The notes: generated from the letters alone by a model not told the origin. DNA of 64,000 nucleotides from Uloborus plumipes (GCA_038373865.1 JAXGGA010004513.1:23496-87495); one strand, 5' to 3'; shown: positions 11,970 through 22,900, counted from the stretch's first letter. Made by a program: numbers and translations.

Positions 11970-12590
11970 TATTTGATTTGATTCTTTTTTTAGCACTTTT
12001 TAACATTTCGGATTGATGGCTGCTTCGAATGATTGATGGTGTGAAATGTAGATGAATGATCTAAACAATTAGAAGTCGACTCAGCATTTCAAGTTGATAT
12101 TTTCTTTAATTCATTGCTTTTTAGCCCCTCAGTTTGATGCTGTAAAATGATGTAGATTGATTATCAATTTATCATTTGATTTGATTTTTTTCCTTAGCTC
12201 TACTTTTTAGCAACTCGGTTCGGTGGCTTCAATGGTTGATGCATGCTATGGAACTAATGAAAAATTATTATAATTCAATTCAGCATTGAGTTGGAGTTTT
12301 TTGTTAGTCGTTGACCTTTAATACATCAGGTTGATGGCTGCTTTTATTGATGAATGCTGTAGAATGTTATAGATTGCTTATTGAAATTCAGTTTAGCATT
12401 TGATTTGATTTTTTTCCTTAGCAATACTTTTTAGCTACTCGATTAGATGGCTTCATTGGTTGATGCATGCTATGGAAATTAATGACGAATTATTACAATT
12501 CTATTAAGCATTTGATTTGGTTTTTTTTTTCCAAAAGAACTGCTTTTAGATACCCTGGGTTGATGGCTGCTTTGATAATATGGAAATGAT
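11970..12590 (+). repeat. Decayed minisatellite, ~113-bp unit, dimeric
   Basis: About five to six diverged units share TTTAGC...CTTTTTA, GATGGCTGC or GATGGCTTC, TTGATG(C)ATGCT and a CAGCATTTGATTTGATTTTT segment. Units 225 bp apart (12179 and 12404) are much more alike than adjacent ones, sharing CCTTAGC, GGTTGATGCATGCTATGGAA. This indicates an AB dimer organisation. Confidence 0.65.
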
Positions 12591-12951
12591 ATCGATGAGA
12601 ACAATTTAACTTCATTAGCATCTGATTTTTCCCTTGAAATCCAACAAAAGAATGTCTTTACATCCATAAGCTCCCATTTTGTGCATTGAAAAATGCTTTC
12701 TTTGTGACGCCGAAACACGTGTCTGCGTATTCCTGCATATTTGTGCTTTTTTAACCTTGTATTATTTGCTTTATTTTTAAGAACAAAGGTATTAATATTT
12801 CCTCACGAAAAATTGTCGTCTTTAAAACGTTTCCCTATTTTTAGTACGGAACTCAAACGTATTTCTTCAAACATCTCAAAACCCCATTTCTGCAGACACT
12901 GTCCTTTAACTTCCCACGGCAGTACATGATAGTTCCATATATTCAAATGTA
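12591..12951. other. AT-rich DNA, nothing recognised
   Basis: No supported gene was found. Confidence 0.4.
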
Positions 12952-13560
12952 TCTCTATGTATAAAAGTGGATATATGTATATTTGTATATATGTATGTTC
13001 TTTATACAAATCGAGTTTTCATCGGATTTTCATCAAACTTGGCACAGATGTTCCTTGATGAGCTGGAATTCACATAGATAGGGTTTTAAAATTTTGAAAA
13101 AATCCAAAAAGCTCAAAATTCAAATTGTTTTGTCACAAAATGGCCATTTTCTTTCAATTTTGAATAGATAGAGTAATAGCAATAAGTCTTTAAGCATAAA
13201 AAATCGATAAAATTTAATACATTTAAATATGAGTATTTTCCAACAAAGATTACGATTAACAATGAATTATTAATTTAAGGCTCACCTATTTCATTTTAGC
13301 ATGAAATAAGTTTAAAACAATTATAATTCATGTTCTAACGACACAGCACATACAACATGCCTCATACTTTTTCGCCTTTTGTTGATGCTATTTTTCTGCA
13401 AACGCTTAACTTAGAAATATGTTAGTTCTTTTCAGAGTTTGTACCTGAAAGACAGAATAATGCAATTTTTATATGTCCGTGTGGATAGAATCCATTCAAA
13501 TAATTTTTTATAGCCTCGTTGTATCTATAAGCACCCGGGCAAAGCTGGGTAATAAGCTAG
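12952..13560 (+). mobile_element. Non-autonomous Helitron (609 bp)
   Basis: It starts TCTCTATGTATAAAAGTGG after an A. It ends with the hairpin ACCCGGGCAAAGCTGGGT, ten bases, then CTAG followed by T. It shares the CATCAAACTTGGCACAGATG block and other interior sequence with 8663-8885 and, in reverse, 62455-62909. There is no Rep/helicase coding region, so movement would need an autonomous Helitron elsewhere. Confidence 0.85.
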
Positions 13561-14290
13561 TCACGTATAAAAGCCAAAGTTTAAAACCACGGGAGTTAAG
13601 TGCAATATCTGCGTAAAATGTGACTTTGGTGCAAATATATTGATCAATGAAACTTCAAGGGCTCCCAAGAGAGATAATGTAGTTCCCTTGTTTCTGCTAT
13701 TGTTCACTTATGAACCAATTGTGTGATAGCTAACTAATAGAATCAATTTAATAGTTTGGCAGATCATTAAATACACTTTAGTTCTGGGGTTTCATCAATG
13801 GAATGGTTCTATATTGATTACAGAATGGAGAGCCCCAGTTCTGTGTATGACGATGGCCCATTCTAATTAAGCTATTTATAATGTTCAGTCAATGCTGCCT
13901 CACATAATATTGCACCGTGTGCTGAGTATTGGTTAAATATTTATGATACCTGAATTCTCTTTCATCTATACAAGGAGGAATACTGCGCTTTGTAAAAGAA
14001 GGAAGAAAGTGAAGATATAAACGAAAAAAAATGAGTTGATTAAATGAAAAATTTTTTGTTTAATTACAAATTAAGATATTTCTATTTGTTGTAGGGAATG
14101 CCTATAGGGACACGGAATGTGGTTTTTCTTTTATTATCTCAGGCACAACCTCTTTTAGAAACTGAAATTTATTTTCCCTTTTAAAAAAAGCTTTCGTCAA
14201 TACCATTATCGCTTCCTTTTAGAATCTATATATAGTTTATATTTCTTATTTGCGAATGTTTAAATCTTTAAAAAAATGTTATTTACTTAA
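13561..14290. other. AT-rich DNA, nothing recognised
   Basis: No gene or repeat was supported. Confidence 0.4.
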
Positions 14291-14806
14291 CCCATTAATG
14301 CCTGACATTTTTTTCCCCAAAGATATTTTGTACACTGGTTACAAACAATGTTTAATGAACAGGAAAAATAATAAAAAAAATATTATGTAAAAAATAAATA
14401 TTTTATTAAGGAAAGAACAATCTTCCCTTAAAAGTTACGATAGACCCCAGAGGGTACATACTTTTTTTACTGAAATTTTTTCCTGCCTACGATATAATAT
14501 TTAAATAGACATTTTATAAGAAGAAATAAAATTCGCAATTAACATAAACTGGGAAGCTGGGAATAACTTTGAAAACTTAGCTTTTTTCTTTGAGATTGTG
14601 AACGATGTTTCAGTTTCGATATAGATCATATTAAAATTGCTACAGAACGCACTTAACTATGGTTATGTGCTGCAATCTGTTAATAACGAATTGAAACAAT
14701 ACCAAGGTACTAATTGAACACTATTATTTGGTTGAAACGTTCATTTTGGGGAAATTCAGACCCTTTTTTGGACCGTCCCTAAAAAGGGACGCTAGGCATT
14801 AATGGG
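14291..14806. mobile_element. piggyBac-like MITE (516 bp)
   Basis: It is flanked by TTAA on both sides (14287-14290 and 14807-14810). TIRs are CCCATTAATGCCTGAC on the left and CTAGGCATTAATGGG on the right. TTAA targets and CCC-starting TIRs are diagnostic of piggyBac. No transposase frame is present. Confidence 0.85.
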
Positions 14807-14810
14807 TTAA

Positions 14811-15240
14811 AATTACCTTTGTTTACTGTATTAGCACACTGCGGTTACTTTTATCTGATACTTTACTCTTCTTTGCCTCTATACGCAGTTCATTTACTTA
14901 TTTGCATTTATTTGTTTGTATTTAGTTTTGAATATTATTTTATTTGGTTTATAACTACAAATATTAGCAATAAATATTTGCAATTATTTTTTGGCTACTT
15001 TTTAAAGAGGGCTCACATTAGCACTTGATTCTTTTTTTCTGGTGCTGTTTTTAATGTTTTTCTAAATTTTCGTTTTCGAACTGAAATAATGTATATTAAA
15101 TATTGTTTTGTTTCGTTTCGTTTAGAAAATTGGTTACTGTTGACAATGCAGGTCACAAATATAGTTTTTCAAAAGAAAATAACTTTAAATCAAAAAGAAA
15201 AATATATCTAATAATCACACCTTTTCCTAATTTTTTTATA
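14811..15240. other. AT-rich DNA, nothing recognised
   Basis: Only short spurious frames occur here. Confidence 0.4.
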
Positions 15241-15415
15241 CAATCGAACCCGCTTAATGGAACAGCCATTTTGTCACGGAAAAATATTCTACTGAGTGGG
15301 ATATTCCATTGTTCGGGATCAAACTTATACATTATAACGGTTTTGGTACATTGAAAATGTGTTTTATTAAGCGGGATATTCTTTTAACCGATATTCCATT
15401 AAGCGGGCTGGAATG
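15241..15415. mobile_element. pogo/Tigger-like MITE (175 bp)
   Basis: It is flanked by TA on both sides. TIRs read CAATCGAACCCGCTTAATGG on the left and CCATTAAGCGGGCTGGAATG on the right. The AACCCGCTTAATGG core is of the kind seen in pogo/Tigger ends. There is no coding capacity. Confidence 0.65.
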
Positions 15416-15615
15416 TATATAGTGTTTGTCCCAGACCAAAAGAGGGGCGGTATGCTTCCAGATAATAAAACACTTTTTGATAGAACTTTTGTAATGGAGA
15501 AGGGACTTTTTGGGCAGACTACATGCATGCAAAATCCACGTTTTTTTTTTTCTTTCATAGAAATTATTATTATTATTTTTTTTTTTTTTGAATAATTAAA
15601 AGTTTTTGAACTCTT

Positions 15616-15893
15616 GGGCCAAGCTCCACATTTACGTAAAGCAGAAACGTAAAATGTAAGTAAGGGCCATGCTCCGCATCGACGTAAAGCAGAAAAATTA
15701 GGCAGAAGCGTAAAATGGATTCAATGGTGTTCCTATGGAAAGTCCCCGGATTTTCGGTTTCTGCCTTCAGTTTCGGTCGCGTTTTACGCTGATGTGGAGC
15801 ATGGCCCTAAATGATTTTCCTATGGAAAGCACGCGGATTTTCGGTTTCTGCCTTCGGTTTCGGTCGGTTTTCTGCTGATGTGGATTCCGGCCC
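15616..15893. mobile_element. Outer PIF/Harbinger-like MITE
   Basis: Ends are GGGCCAAGCTCCACAT and ATGTGGATTCCGGCCC. Its sequence is interrupted at 15664-15807 by a second member of the same family. With the insert removed it is similar in size to the copy at 5441-5571. Confidence 0.65.
15664..15807. mobile_element. Inner PIF/Harbinger-like MITE (144 bp)
   Basis: TIRs are GGGCCATGCTCCGCATC and GATGTGGAGCATGGCCC. TAA lies directly on both sides (15661-15663 and 15808-15810), an exact 3-bp target duplication typical of PIF/Harbinger. It inserted into the older relative at 15616-15893. Confidence 0.8.
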
Positions 15894-16804
15894 TTAGTTT
15901 AAAAAATTGTGCCAAAATCATTCAGATTTAAATTTAAATCAGAAACCTTCGAAAAAAAGTTATTTTTTTCGATTTTTGTTAAAACTTCAAAGAGGCTGAG
16001 AAAAAACATTCGATGCAAACTTAAAAGGGGCAGGGCGCTGAAAAAAATGTAGAGGAAGCACTATCCACACAAAAGTATAATCTGCTTTTCCATACAGCAC
16101 CTGCTGAGAAAATCATTACACATGCACATCCATATTTGCCAGACGACCAGATTCTTTGTCTTTCGGGAAATTCCTTTTGGAGTTAATAGTTTCACATCTT
16201 CTGTGCGGCCGCTGCGGCCCCAATCAATAGATGGCCCTCTTCCAAGTTGGCACGAGACGGGTCGCCCGCTCCTCGCTCTCGTAATTTTCTTTTTCCTGCT
16301 CGAATATGTTATGCAGGTCCAGTGCCGGGGCCCTTCTTCCCAATTTGCTGAACGATGACCAGTTACGGTCGAGGCTAAATGCGGTGACACGCGGCTGTTG
16401 GGAGAGAGAGAGAGAGAGAGAAGAAGAAGAGGAGGAGGAGTGTTATTGCCAAAGTGTCCCGCAAGATTGTTTTCTTGGGAACAGACACTAAAAGAAATAA
16501 GTGGTGTTGTTCGAGCCAGCATAAAATCAATTAGAGCTTTATCTCTGGCGTCGCGTGATCTTTGAACGCAGCCCAAATTCTTGTGCGATTTTATGTGACT
16601 GGTGGACTGTTAAACGATTTTCTGTCGCTTGGGGTAACTTAAAACATAAAATGGATTTTGTTCTTTTTTTTGCTTATCAATTCCTGTCTTATAAAAATTT
16701 ATTTGAGATCTCTGATTTTCAAAACTATTGAATATCCGCCAAGTTTACATGCACTTATCATGTAAGTATAGTTCAGTATTTAGTATTAATAATAGTAATA
16801 AATA
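15894..16804. other. Mixed-composition DNA, (GA)n tract, no gene called
   Basis: Positions about 16190-16400 are unusually GC-rich for this window and contain GCGGCCGCTGCGG. They are followed by (GA)n/(GAA)n at about 16400-16440. A 171-codon minus-strand frame (16061-16576) spans this block but is low-complexity and partly encoded by the GA repeat, so I do not call it a gene. A promoter or CpG-rich element is possible. Confidence 0.4.
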
Positions 16805-18022
16805 CACTGAAGTGACAAAAGTCATGGGATAGCAACATGCAAATTTTCAGATGGCAGTAGCATCGCATAGAACAGGTATAAATGCGCAGTGCTTTTACAG
16901 AGCTTTCATTTCTGTTCAAGTTATTCATGTGAAGAGGTTTTAACGTGATGATGACCGCACGACGTGAATTAACAGACTTTGAAAGCGGAATGTTAGTTGG
17001 AGCTAGACGCATGGGTCAGGCCATTTCGGAAATCGTTAGAGAATTCAACATTCCCAGATCCACTGTGTCAAGAGTGTGCCGAGAGTATGAAATTTCAGGC
17101 ATAACATCCCACCATGGACAGCGCAGTGGTCGACCGCCTGCACTTAAAGATCGAGACCGGCGACGTCTGCAAAGAGTCGTAAATTCTAACAGACAAGCAA
17201 CACTGCGTCAAATCACCGTAGAAATCAATGTGGGACGTACAATGGACGTGTCTGCTAGAACTGTGCGGAGAAATTTGGATTTCTTGGGCTATTCCAGCAG
17301 AAGACCGACTCGAGTGCCTTTACTGACAGAACGACATCGCTTGCAGCGACTCTCGTGGGCACGTGAGCATATCGGTTGGTCCCTAGATGAATGGAAAACC
17401 GTGGCCTGGTCCGATGAGTCACGATTTCAGCTGGTAAGAGCCGATGGTAGGGTTCGAGTGTGGCGCAGACCCCACGAAGCCATGGACCCAAACTGTCAGC
17501 AAGGCACTGTTCGAGCTGATGGTGGCTCCGTAATGGTGTGGGCTGTTTTTTCATGGCATGGACTTGGTCCTCTAGTGCGACTGGACCGAACATTGACTGG
17601 AAATGCTTATGTGCAGCTACTTGGAGATCACTTGCAGCCATTCATGGACTTCATGTACCCAAACAACGATGGGATTTTTATGGATGACAATGCGCCATGT
17701 CACCGGGCCACAACTGTTCGCAATTGGTTTGAAGAAAATTCTGGACAATTCCAACGAATGATTTGGCCACCTAGATCGCCCGACATGAATCCCATTGAGC
17801 ATTTATGGGACACCATCGAGAGGTCTGTTCGTGCCCAAAATCCTGCCCCATCAACGCTTTCACAATTATGGACGTCTATCGAGACAGCATGGCTCAATAT
17901 TCCTGCAGAAGACTTCCAACGACTTGTTGAGTTCATGCCACGTCGAGTTGTTGCACTTCGCCGGGCAAAAGGAGGGCCGACACGATATTAAGAGGTATCC
18001 CATGACTTTTGTCACTTCAGTG
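16805..18022 (+). mobile_element. Complete Tc1/mariner element, intact TIRs
   Basis: The element is 1,218 bp, flanked by TA on both sides (16803-16804 and 18023-18024). Its 27-bp TIRs (16805-16831 and 17996-18022) begin CACTGAAGTGACAAAAGTC and are perfect inverted copies. It encodes one uninterrupted transposase. Perfect ends plus an open gene suggest a recent insertion that may still be mobile. It lies 9 bp from the 3' end of the Helitron at 18032-18874. Confidence 0.95.
16945..17991 (+). CDS. Tc1/mariner transposase, DD36E type
   Basis: A 348-residue DDE/D transposase that would cut and paste its own element by binding the TIRs and hydrolysing DNA with a metal-ion triad. Residues about 10-50 form a first helix-turn-helix (IPRSTVSRV recognition-helix region), GRPP at 62-65 is the linker between the two DNA-binding subdomains, and a second helix-turn-helix follows to about 117. 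The catalytic core shows WSDES (Asp157), MDDNAPCH (Asp248) and SPDMNPIEHLW (Glu285). Thirty-six residues separate the second Asp from the Glu, so this is DD36E rather than the DD34E of classical Tc1. From memory, that spacing defines the Incomer group of Tc1/mariner. Length is normal for the family. The start is the first of three consecutive ATGs, and the frame ends 4 bp before the right TIR. No stop or frameshift is present, and all motif residues are in place, so an active enzyme is plausible. Confidence 0.95.
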   Translation: MMMTARRELTDFESGMLVGARRMGQAISEIVREFNIPRSTVSRVCREYEISGITSHHGQRSGRPPALKDRDRRRLQRVVNSNRQATLRQITVEINVGRTMDVSARTVRRNLDFLGYSSRRPTRVPLLTERHRLQRLSWAREHIGWSLDEWKTVAWSDESRFQLVRADGRVRVWRRPHEAMDPNCQQGTVRADGGSVMVWAVFSWHGLGPLVRLDRTLTGNAYVQLLGDHLQPFMDFMYPNNDGIFMDDNAPCHRATTVRNWFEENSGQFQRMIWPPRSPDMNPIEHLWDTIERSVRAQNPAPSTLSQLWTSIETAWLNIPAEDFQRLVEFMPRRVVALRRAKGGPTRY

Positions 18023-18031
18023 TATATTACA

Positions 18032-18874
18032 CTAGCAGTACCCGCACGGCAATGCCCGTGCAAGAAATGTAAAGGAAGTCAACTGAATAAATTTAAATTC
18101 AATCCTCTGAAGTTAACTTATTATCTTATTCAATTCAAATGTGCTCCACTAAAGTCCTGTTAAAGTTTGAAACAATTCACCAAATAAATCAAAAAGACAT
18201 TAATTTAAGTAACAGGAGATATTAATTACTCAAATATAGTCAATTTTCAAGGCTTAACTCTGTACGCAAAGATAAACCACTATGTACCTTCAGGGACGAA
18301 AGAGCCGTTCGTCTGAAAATGGACCTAGTGTTTCAGTACTGCGTACATAGTTAAGCCTTGAAAATTGGCTAAATTGGATTAATTAATATCTCCTGTTCTA
18401 ATTAACGGAGAGAAACGTGCTAAAACTTTTCTTTTTCAGGAAAAAACCCTTTTCAGCGATATATAATGTTTTGGTGTGGGGGGGGGATTTCCCCTCAATT
18501 ATGCCGGTTACACAGGCCCGTCATTTAGGGGGGCAGGGGGGTCAATTACCCCCACCCTGACTTTGAGAAATCAATGTATTTACATAAATGTGGGCGTGGT
18601 TTTTGATGATTTCTGGTGAAATTGTATTGTGTTTTTACCCTTTGCCCCCCCCCCCCCGGAAAATCTTGAAATGACGTCCCTGCGGTTACACCAAAAATGG
18701 GACTAATTAATTAATTTAAAAATAACTAATTCGAAATTTAGAATTTGGCCTTCGAGATGCATTACACGGGGATACGTTCGAATTTTTTTGCCAAGTTTTA
18801 GGTCTGTAGGTGCTGTGGGGGCTTCTAGCCAGCGGTTACAAACGTATAAAGCCCGTCATCTTTATATATATAGA
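18032..18874 (-). mobile_element. Non-autonomous Helitron (843 bp)
   Basis: On the minus strand it begins TCTATATATATAAAG after an A and ends with hairpin GCACGGGCATTGCCGTGC, then GGGTACTG and CTAG followed by T. It is colinear with the Helitron at 56619-58084 at both ends. Internally it has a strong inverted repeat (TTTTCAAGGCTTAACTCTGT / TAGTTAAGCCTTGAAAATTG, about 18250-18368). A hAT MITE interrupts it at 18513-18682. No Rep/helicase is encoded. Confidence 0.9.
18513..18682. mobile_element. hAT-type MITE (170 bp) inside Helitron
   Basis: Ends are CAGGCCCGTCATTT and AAATGACGTCCCTG. An exact 8-bp target duplication CGGTTACA flanks it (18505-18512 and 18683-18690). The related Helitron at 56619-58084 has the uninterrupted site (GGCGGATACACCA, near 57888), which proves the insertion. 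The interior is G/C-homopolymer rich with no coding capacity. Confidence 0.9.
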
Positions 18875-18891
18875 TGATACTTATGAAAATA

Positions 18892-19332
18892 CAGCACACT
18901 CCTGATTATTCTTGGAATTGGGTGGCGCAGGTATCGCGGATAACGAAAATCGCGGATAATCCGAAAAAAGCATAAAATAAGGGTTAAAGAAGATAAAAAA
19001 TGTCTTTTGCTTAAAAAGAATTGCATTACACTGAAGACGTGATGTGCAAAAATAGTGACGATAGGTACAACATAAAAAAATATTTGTATTTGAGGTTGTC
19101 CAGCATATAAAATCTATAAAGAAATAATGCATACGATAACGCCCAGGTGAAATAATTTGTTGGATGAAGTACACCGCACTCTTGGGTAAGAAATATTTCA
19201 AAAAAACTATTTAAATTTGTGCTTTTTCGAAAAAATCAGTAATTTGTGTTTGTTTCTTTCCCCCAGACTATCATGGATAATCCGCACCGCGTATCGCGTA
19301 TAATCTTCTCGCGGATAATCGAGAGTTTACTG
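18892..19332. mobile_element. pogo/Tigger-like MITE (441 bp)
   Basis: TA flanks both sides. The right end reads CGGATAATCGAGAGTTTACTG and the left CAGCACACTCCTGATTATTC. GATTATCCGCG-type motifs recur inside both ends. This CAGT...CTCGATTATCCG terminus is characteristic of pogo/Tigger elements. No transposase domain was recognised in the interior. The left end is more diverged than the right. Confidence 0.75.
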
Positions 19333-20035
19333 TAAAATTTTATACAATAATCACATTTTTTCTGTAGCTTTGCTGCTTAAATATAAAACATCGACATCGA
19401 AAGAATAACATTCATGTTTAAAAAACATGAAGCAAAAAACGTCGAATTCGTGAAGTTGTGCCATCAACAGAAGTTGGGTCAATTTGGAATCGGAAGCAGA
19501 AGACTTCAATTTGTCGCGGGAAATAAGTGAGCGATATCACAATCTTCACTTCTAATGGCGTGGAGCACGTAATAGTCTCGTTGTTTAAATGAAATATTTT
19601 TTGATACTTTTAGTAATTACTTATTTGCAAACAATTGATACTTGGTTGTACACAATTAAATGGAGAATCAATAAGAAAGTATGATTTATTAGTGGTAGTT
19701 ACTAAATTGATTTAAAAGACACGAACATGATCTGTACGTGTTCGCCACAATAACCCACAGGGGTAGATTATGGCGCAATTGCGAAATCAAATTTTTCTGG
19801 GGGAATTTTTTAAACTAATTTATTTATTTATTTAAATTATTTATTTTTTTTAATTTAAATTAATTACAGATTTTTTTAATAAAAATCATTCATTAATTTA
19901 TTTTTTAAATTAAAATTATTTCTTTTGTCTCTTTATAATTATTTTATTTATTTATTTATTTATTTTATGTGCGTGTGTGTGTGCTTGGAATGTCTGGAAG
20001 GGGAAAAAAGAGATTCTATTCTGCCCATAGTTCCA

Positions 20036-20134
<99 letters not shown>

Positions 20135-20520
20135 AATAAATAAATAAATAAATAATATTTAAAAAAAAATAACTAAAATTAAAATAAAAAGCACAAGAGG
20201 GTTGTGAAAAACTTGGGGGGGGGGGGGGGGGCACGCCTGATAACCCAGGGCGTTTTTTTTTTTAATTATCAGAAGTCACAGTCAAGGCCATCGAGAGCCG
20301 AAGCGAGCACCAAGTGAATTTGGTCATTGCCCCCTCTCCCCCTTAAAATTTATAAAATTTACATTACTCCAATTCCAATCCGGGCCTCCAACAGTGCCGA
20401 GCCCCTAGTTTCCAACTAGGCTGAGATGACCTCTCGTCGGGCCTGGGCACAATCATTTGTCTTATTCATTCACGTAGTAATCAGTACCTTGTTCTGGGAT
20501 TTGGCGTGAACTGCACCCTG
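19333..20520. other. Low-complexity AT-rich DNA, no gene
   Basis: It holds (TTTA)n near 19942-19963, (GT)n near 19970-19983, the (TA)n block listed separately, (AAAT)n at 20134-20154 and a run of about 17 G near 20214-20231. The stretch 20380-20500 is more complex, with a small inverted repeat (CCTAGTTTCCAACTAGG), but was not recognised. Confidence 0.6.
20041..20130. repeat. (TA)n microsatellite
   Basis: About 90 bp of almost pure TA dinucleotide with one TG interruption. It is prone to cruciform extrusion and length variation. Confidence 0.95.
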
Positions 20521-20957
20521 TGTAACGAGAGCTGGTGGCTCAAAGTAAAATTAATTGCCCACTCTCCTCACTTTTCCCCTGATGGTTGTCATAGTTACGG
20601 CGCTATGGACTTTTCCCCCTCTTAGCTTTTGCAACAATGGTTAAATGCAAACGGTTAAAATTGCTCTGTGCGTAAGCTATTGTTCTATTGAAAAATCAAG
20701 GTTAATAAAGCACAACATTTTCTTAGAAATATCTGCTATATTAATGTATGCCTAGATTTGTTAGAAAACGTTGAGAAATAACTGACACGAGGATATAAAT
20801 AAAAAAGTAAGCCTAATTCGACAAACATAAAATAAATGAAATGCATCAACAGCAATGCATAAAAAAAAGGTTGGAGCTGTTTTCTTAGGTACGGTTTCCA
20901 TGGAGACGACGCAAAATTTCTAAACTTGATACGCCTATTTTAAAGTAACCGAGTATA
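20521..20957 (+). repeat. Dispersed repeat C, copy 1 (~437 bp)
   Basis: It is colinear with 32097-32527. Shared blocks include GGCTCAAAGTAAAATTAATT near the start, CAACAATGGTTAAATGC, GAGGATATAAATAAA and CTATTTTAAA(G/A)TAACCGAGTAT at the end. No terminal repeats or coding sequence were recognised. It is probably a transposon fragment. Confidence 0.75.
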
Positions 20958-21106
20958 ATTAAGATTAAAACTGGTTTTGAAGGTTCTGTGATTTTACTGC
21001 TCAAGGGAAGACAACGATCTTTTTTTTTTCAATCCTTAGTATCATGTCAGAGCTGCACTCGGCATCATGCCAGAAAAGGTATTATAATGGCAATTTTGTG
21101 CTTTAA

Positions 21107-22840
21107 CCCAGTTATGCTTAGTAGCCTAAAAACGGGAGGCTTGTTAGTTACTGCATACAAAAACCTGTAATGGGTATTATCATTTTACTAAAGCTATTTT
21201 TCACAAGTTAAATAGTCCTTCTTCTTGAGAAAATCAGTTAGAGCCACTATTTGGACATCAGAGTTTATTTATTGACAGCTATTTTCAGACAAATCAGTCA
21301 AGCAACGATTCAGCATGGGTAGCCATAGAAAGTAAGTTTCTTTTTGCGAACTAATTTTTCATAAAATTAAACTATTTTAAAATGATTTGCTTAAAATTGA
21401 TCACACGTGCCTTCTGTAATGTTACTTTGCAAAAGTAAAGTCAAGTAAGGTCGTATTTTGCTCACATATCTGCAAAATATCCCATAAACTGGACGTTAAA
21501 TAACTTAAGAGCAAGAATCTGAGAAACTGTCACGCCTAGCATTATGAGGTGATTCAATGACCTCTCAGATTTTTTCCAAAAAATTACCAAATGTTCATTA
21601 TCTTATTGAAAGACCAAATCCAGAATGCTTTGTTCTAAAGTTGAGTTGTTTAGTTTTTATGGATCCCCAAAGTTGAAGGTGCGGCATCAAAAATGAAGCG
21701 GATTTTCAAGACATGGAAGTTGCTGTGAGCCAAAACTCTTACCAGGAACTGTTGAACTCCAATTTTCTTTTTGTATATGGAATATAGAGGGTTGAAACTT
21801 TACAAAATGAATGTTAAATTTGTAGTAAGTTGTTGCCGTAAGGTCAGTGAAGGCTCTCAAAACAAGGCATTTTTGACGTTTTTTTAGCGTTTTTGAGGTC
21901 CAAAAACAGCTTGTACATTTCAGTTGCCACGGCAAAAGTAGTGTCGTTTGAAAGATCAGTGTAAGCACTTTAAAATAATGTATAAATAACCGACGAAAGT
22001 TCAACGTGCTTTTAGTTGCGTAAGGCCGAAATATGGAAAATGTCTACATTTTTTGTCAAAAAATTTTTCACATTTCGCCTCAAAGGACTCAACTGTTCTG
22101 TTAAGACAAAGAATAGAGTATGACATTGTCAAAAAAAATGTTTCAATATGTTGTTGTCAGAGAAAGTTATGATCGTTTGAATATCGGTAAAATATGACAT
22201 TTTTCATATTTCGGCCTTACGCAACTCAAAGCACGTTGAACTTTCCTCGGTTATTTCTACATTATTTTAAAGTGCTTACACTGGTCTTTCAAACGACACT
22301 ACTTTTGCCGTGGCAACTGAAATGTACAAGCTGTTTTTAGACCTCAAAAACGCTAAAAAACGTCAAAAATTCTTTGTTTTGAGGGCCTTCACTGACCTTA
22401 CGGCAACAACTTACCACAAATTTAACATTCATTTTGTAAAGTTTCAACCTTCTATATTCCATATACAAAAAGAAAATTGGAGTTAAACAGTTCCTGGTAA
22501 GAGTTTTGGCTCACGGCAACTTCCATGTCTTGAAAATCCGCTTAATTTTTGATGCCGCACCTTCATCTTTAGGGATCCATAAAAACTAAACAACTCAACT
22601 TCAGAGCAAAACATTCTGGATTTGGTCTTTCAATAAGATAATAAACATTTGGTAATTTTTGGGAGAAAATCTGAGAGGTCATGAATCACAGGCGTGACAC
22701 TCTCTCAGATTCTTGCTCTTAATAAATATGGCAACGGCGATCTATTTTACGTCTAAAATGTATGTAAACTATTCCAAGTAAGAGTTTTAAGCAGATAAAA
22801 TTTGAAAAAAATTGTTAAAAAAAACTTGGGCATAAATGGG
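21107..22840. mobile_element. piggyBac-like foldback element (1.73 kb)
   Basis: It is flanked by TTAA (21103-21106 and 22841-22844). Ends are CCCAGTTATGCTTAG and TTGGGCATAAATGGG, resembling the TIRs of the piggyBac MITE at 14291. Most of the interior is a large inverted repeat (21508-22718, listed separately). No transposase frame exists on either strand. Confidence 0.7.
21508..22718. repeat. Long inverted repeat, ~0.57-kb arms
   Basis: Arms begin GAGCAAGAATCTGAG and end CTCAGATTCTTGCTC, and can be followed inward almost base for base to about 22070 and 22180. The loop is about 100 bp. TTAA also borders this block directly on both sides (21504-21507 and 22719-22722), so it may be a separate nested TTAA-targeting foldback. 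It would form a very stable hairpin RNA if transcribed. Confidence 0.85.
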
Positions 22841-22900
22841 TTAATCCTTTTCCTTGAAAGGACTATCTGTAAAATTCTGTGGCATTTTCTATACACGCTG

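Noticed and set aside
16061..16576. 171-codon minus-strand open frame
   Set aside because: It crosses a (GA)n/(GAA)n repeat read as Ser/Leu-rich peptide, has no domain, and overlaps frames on the other strand. It is GC-rich chance openness.
17255..17641. Minus-strand frame inside the transposase gene
   Set aside because: It is a shadow of the plus-strand transposase, which has clear motifs.
19925..20234. Open frames across the (TA)n block on both strands
   Set aside because: They encode Tyr-Ile repeats generated by the TA microsatellite.
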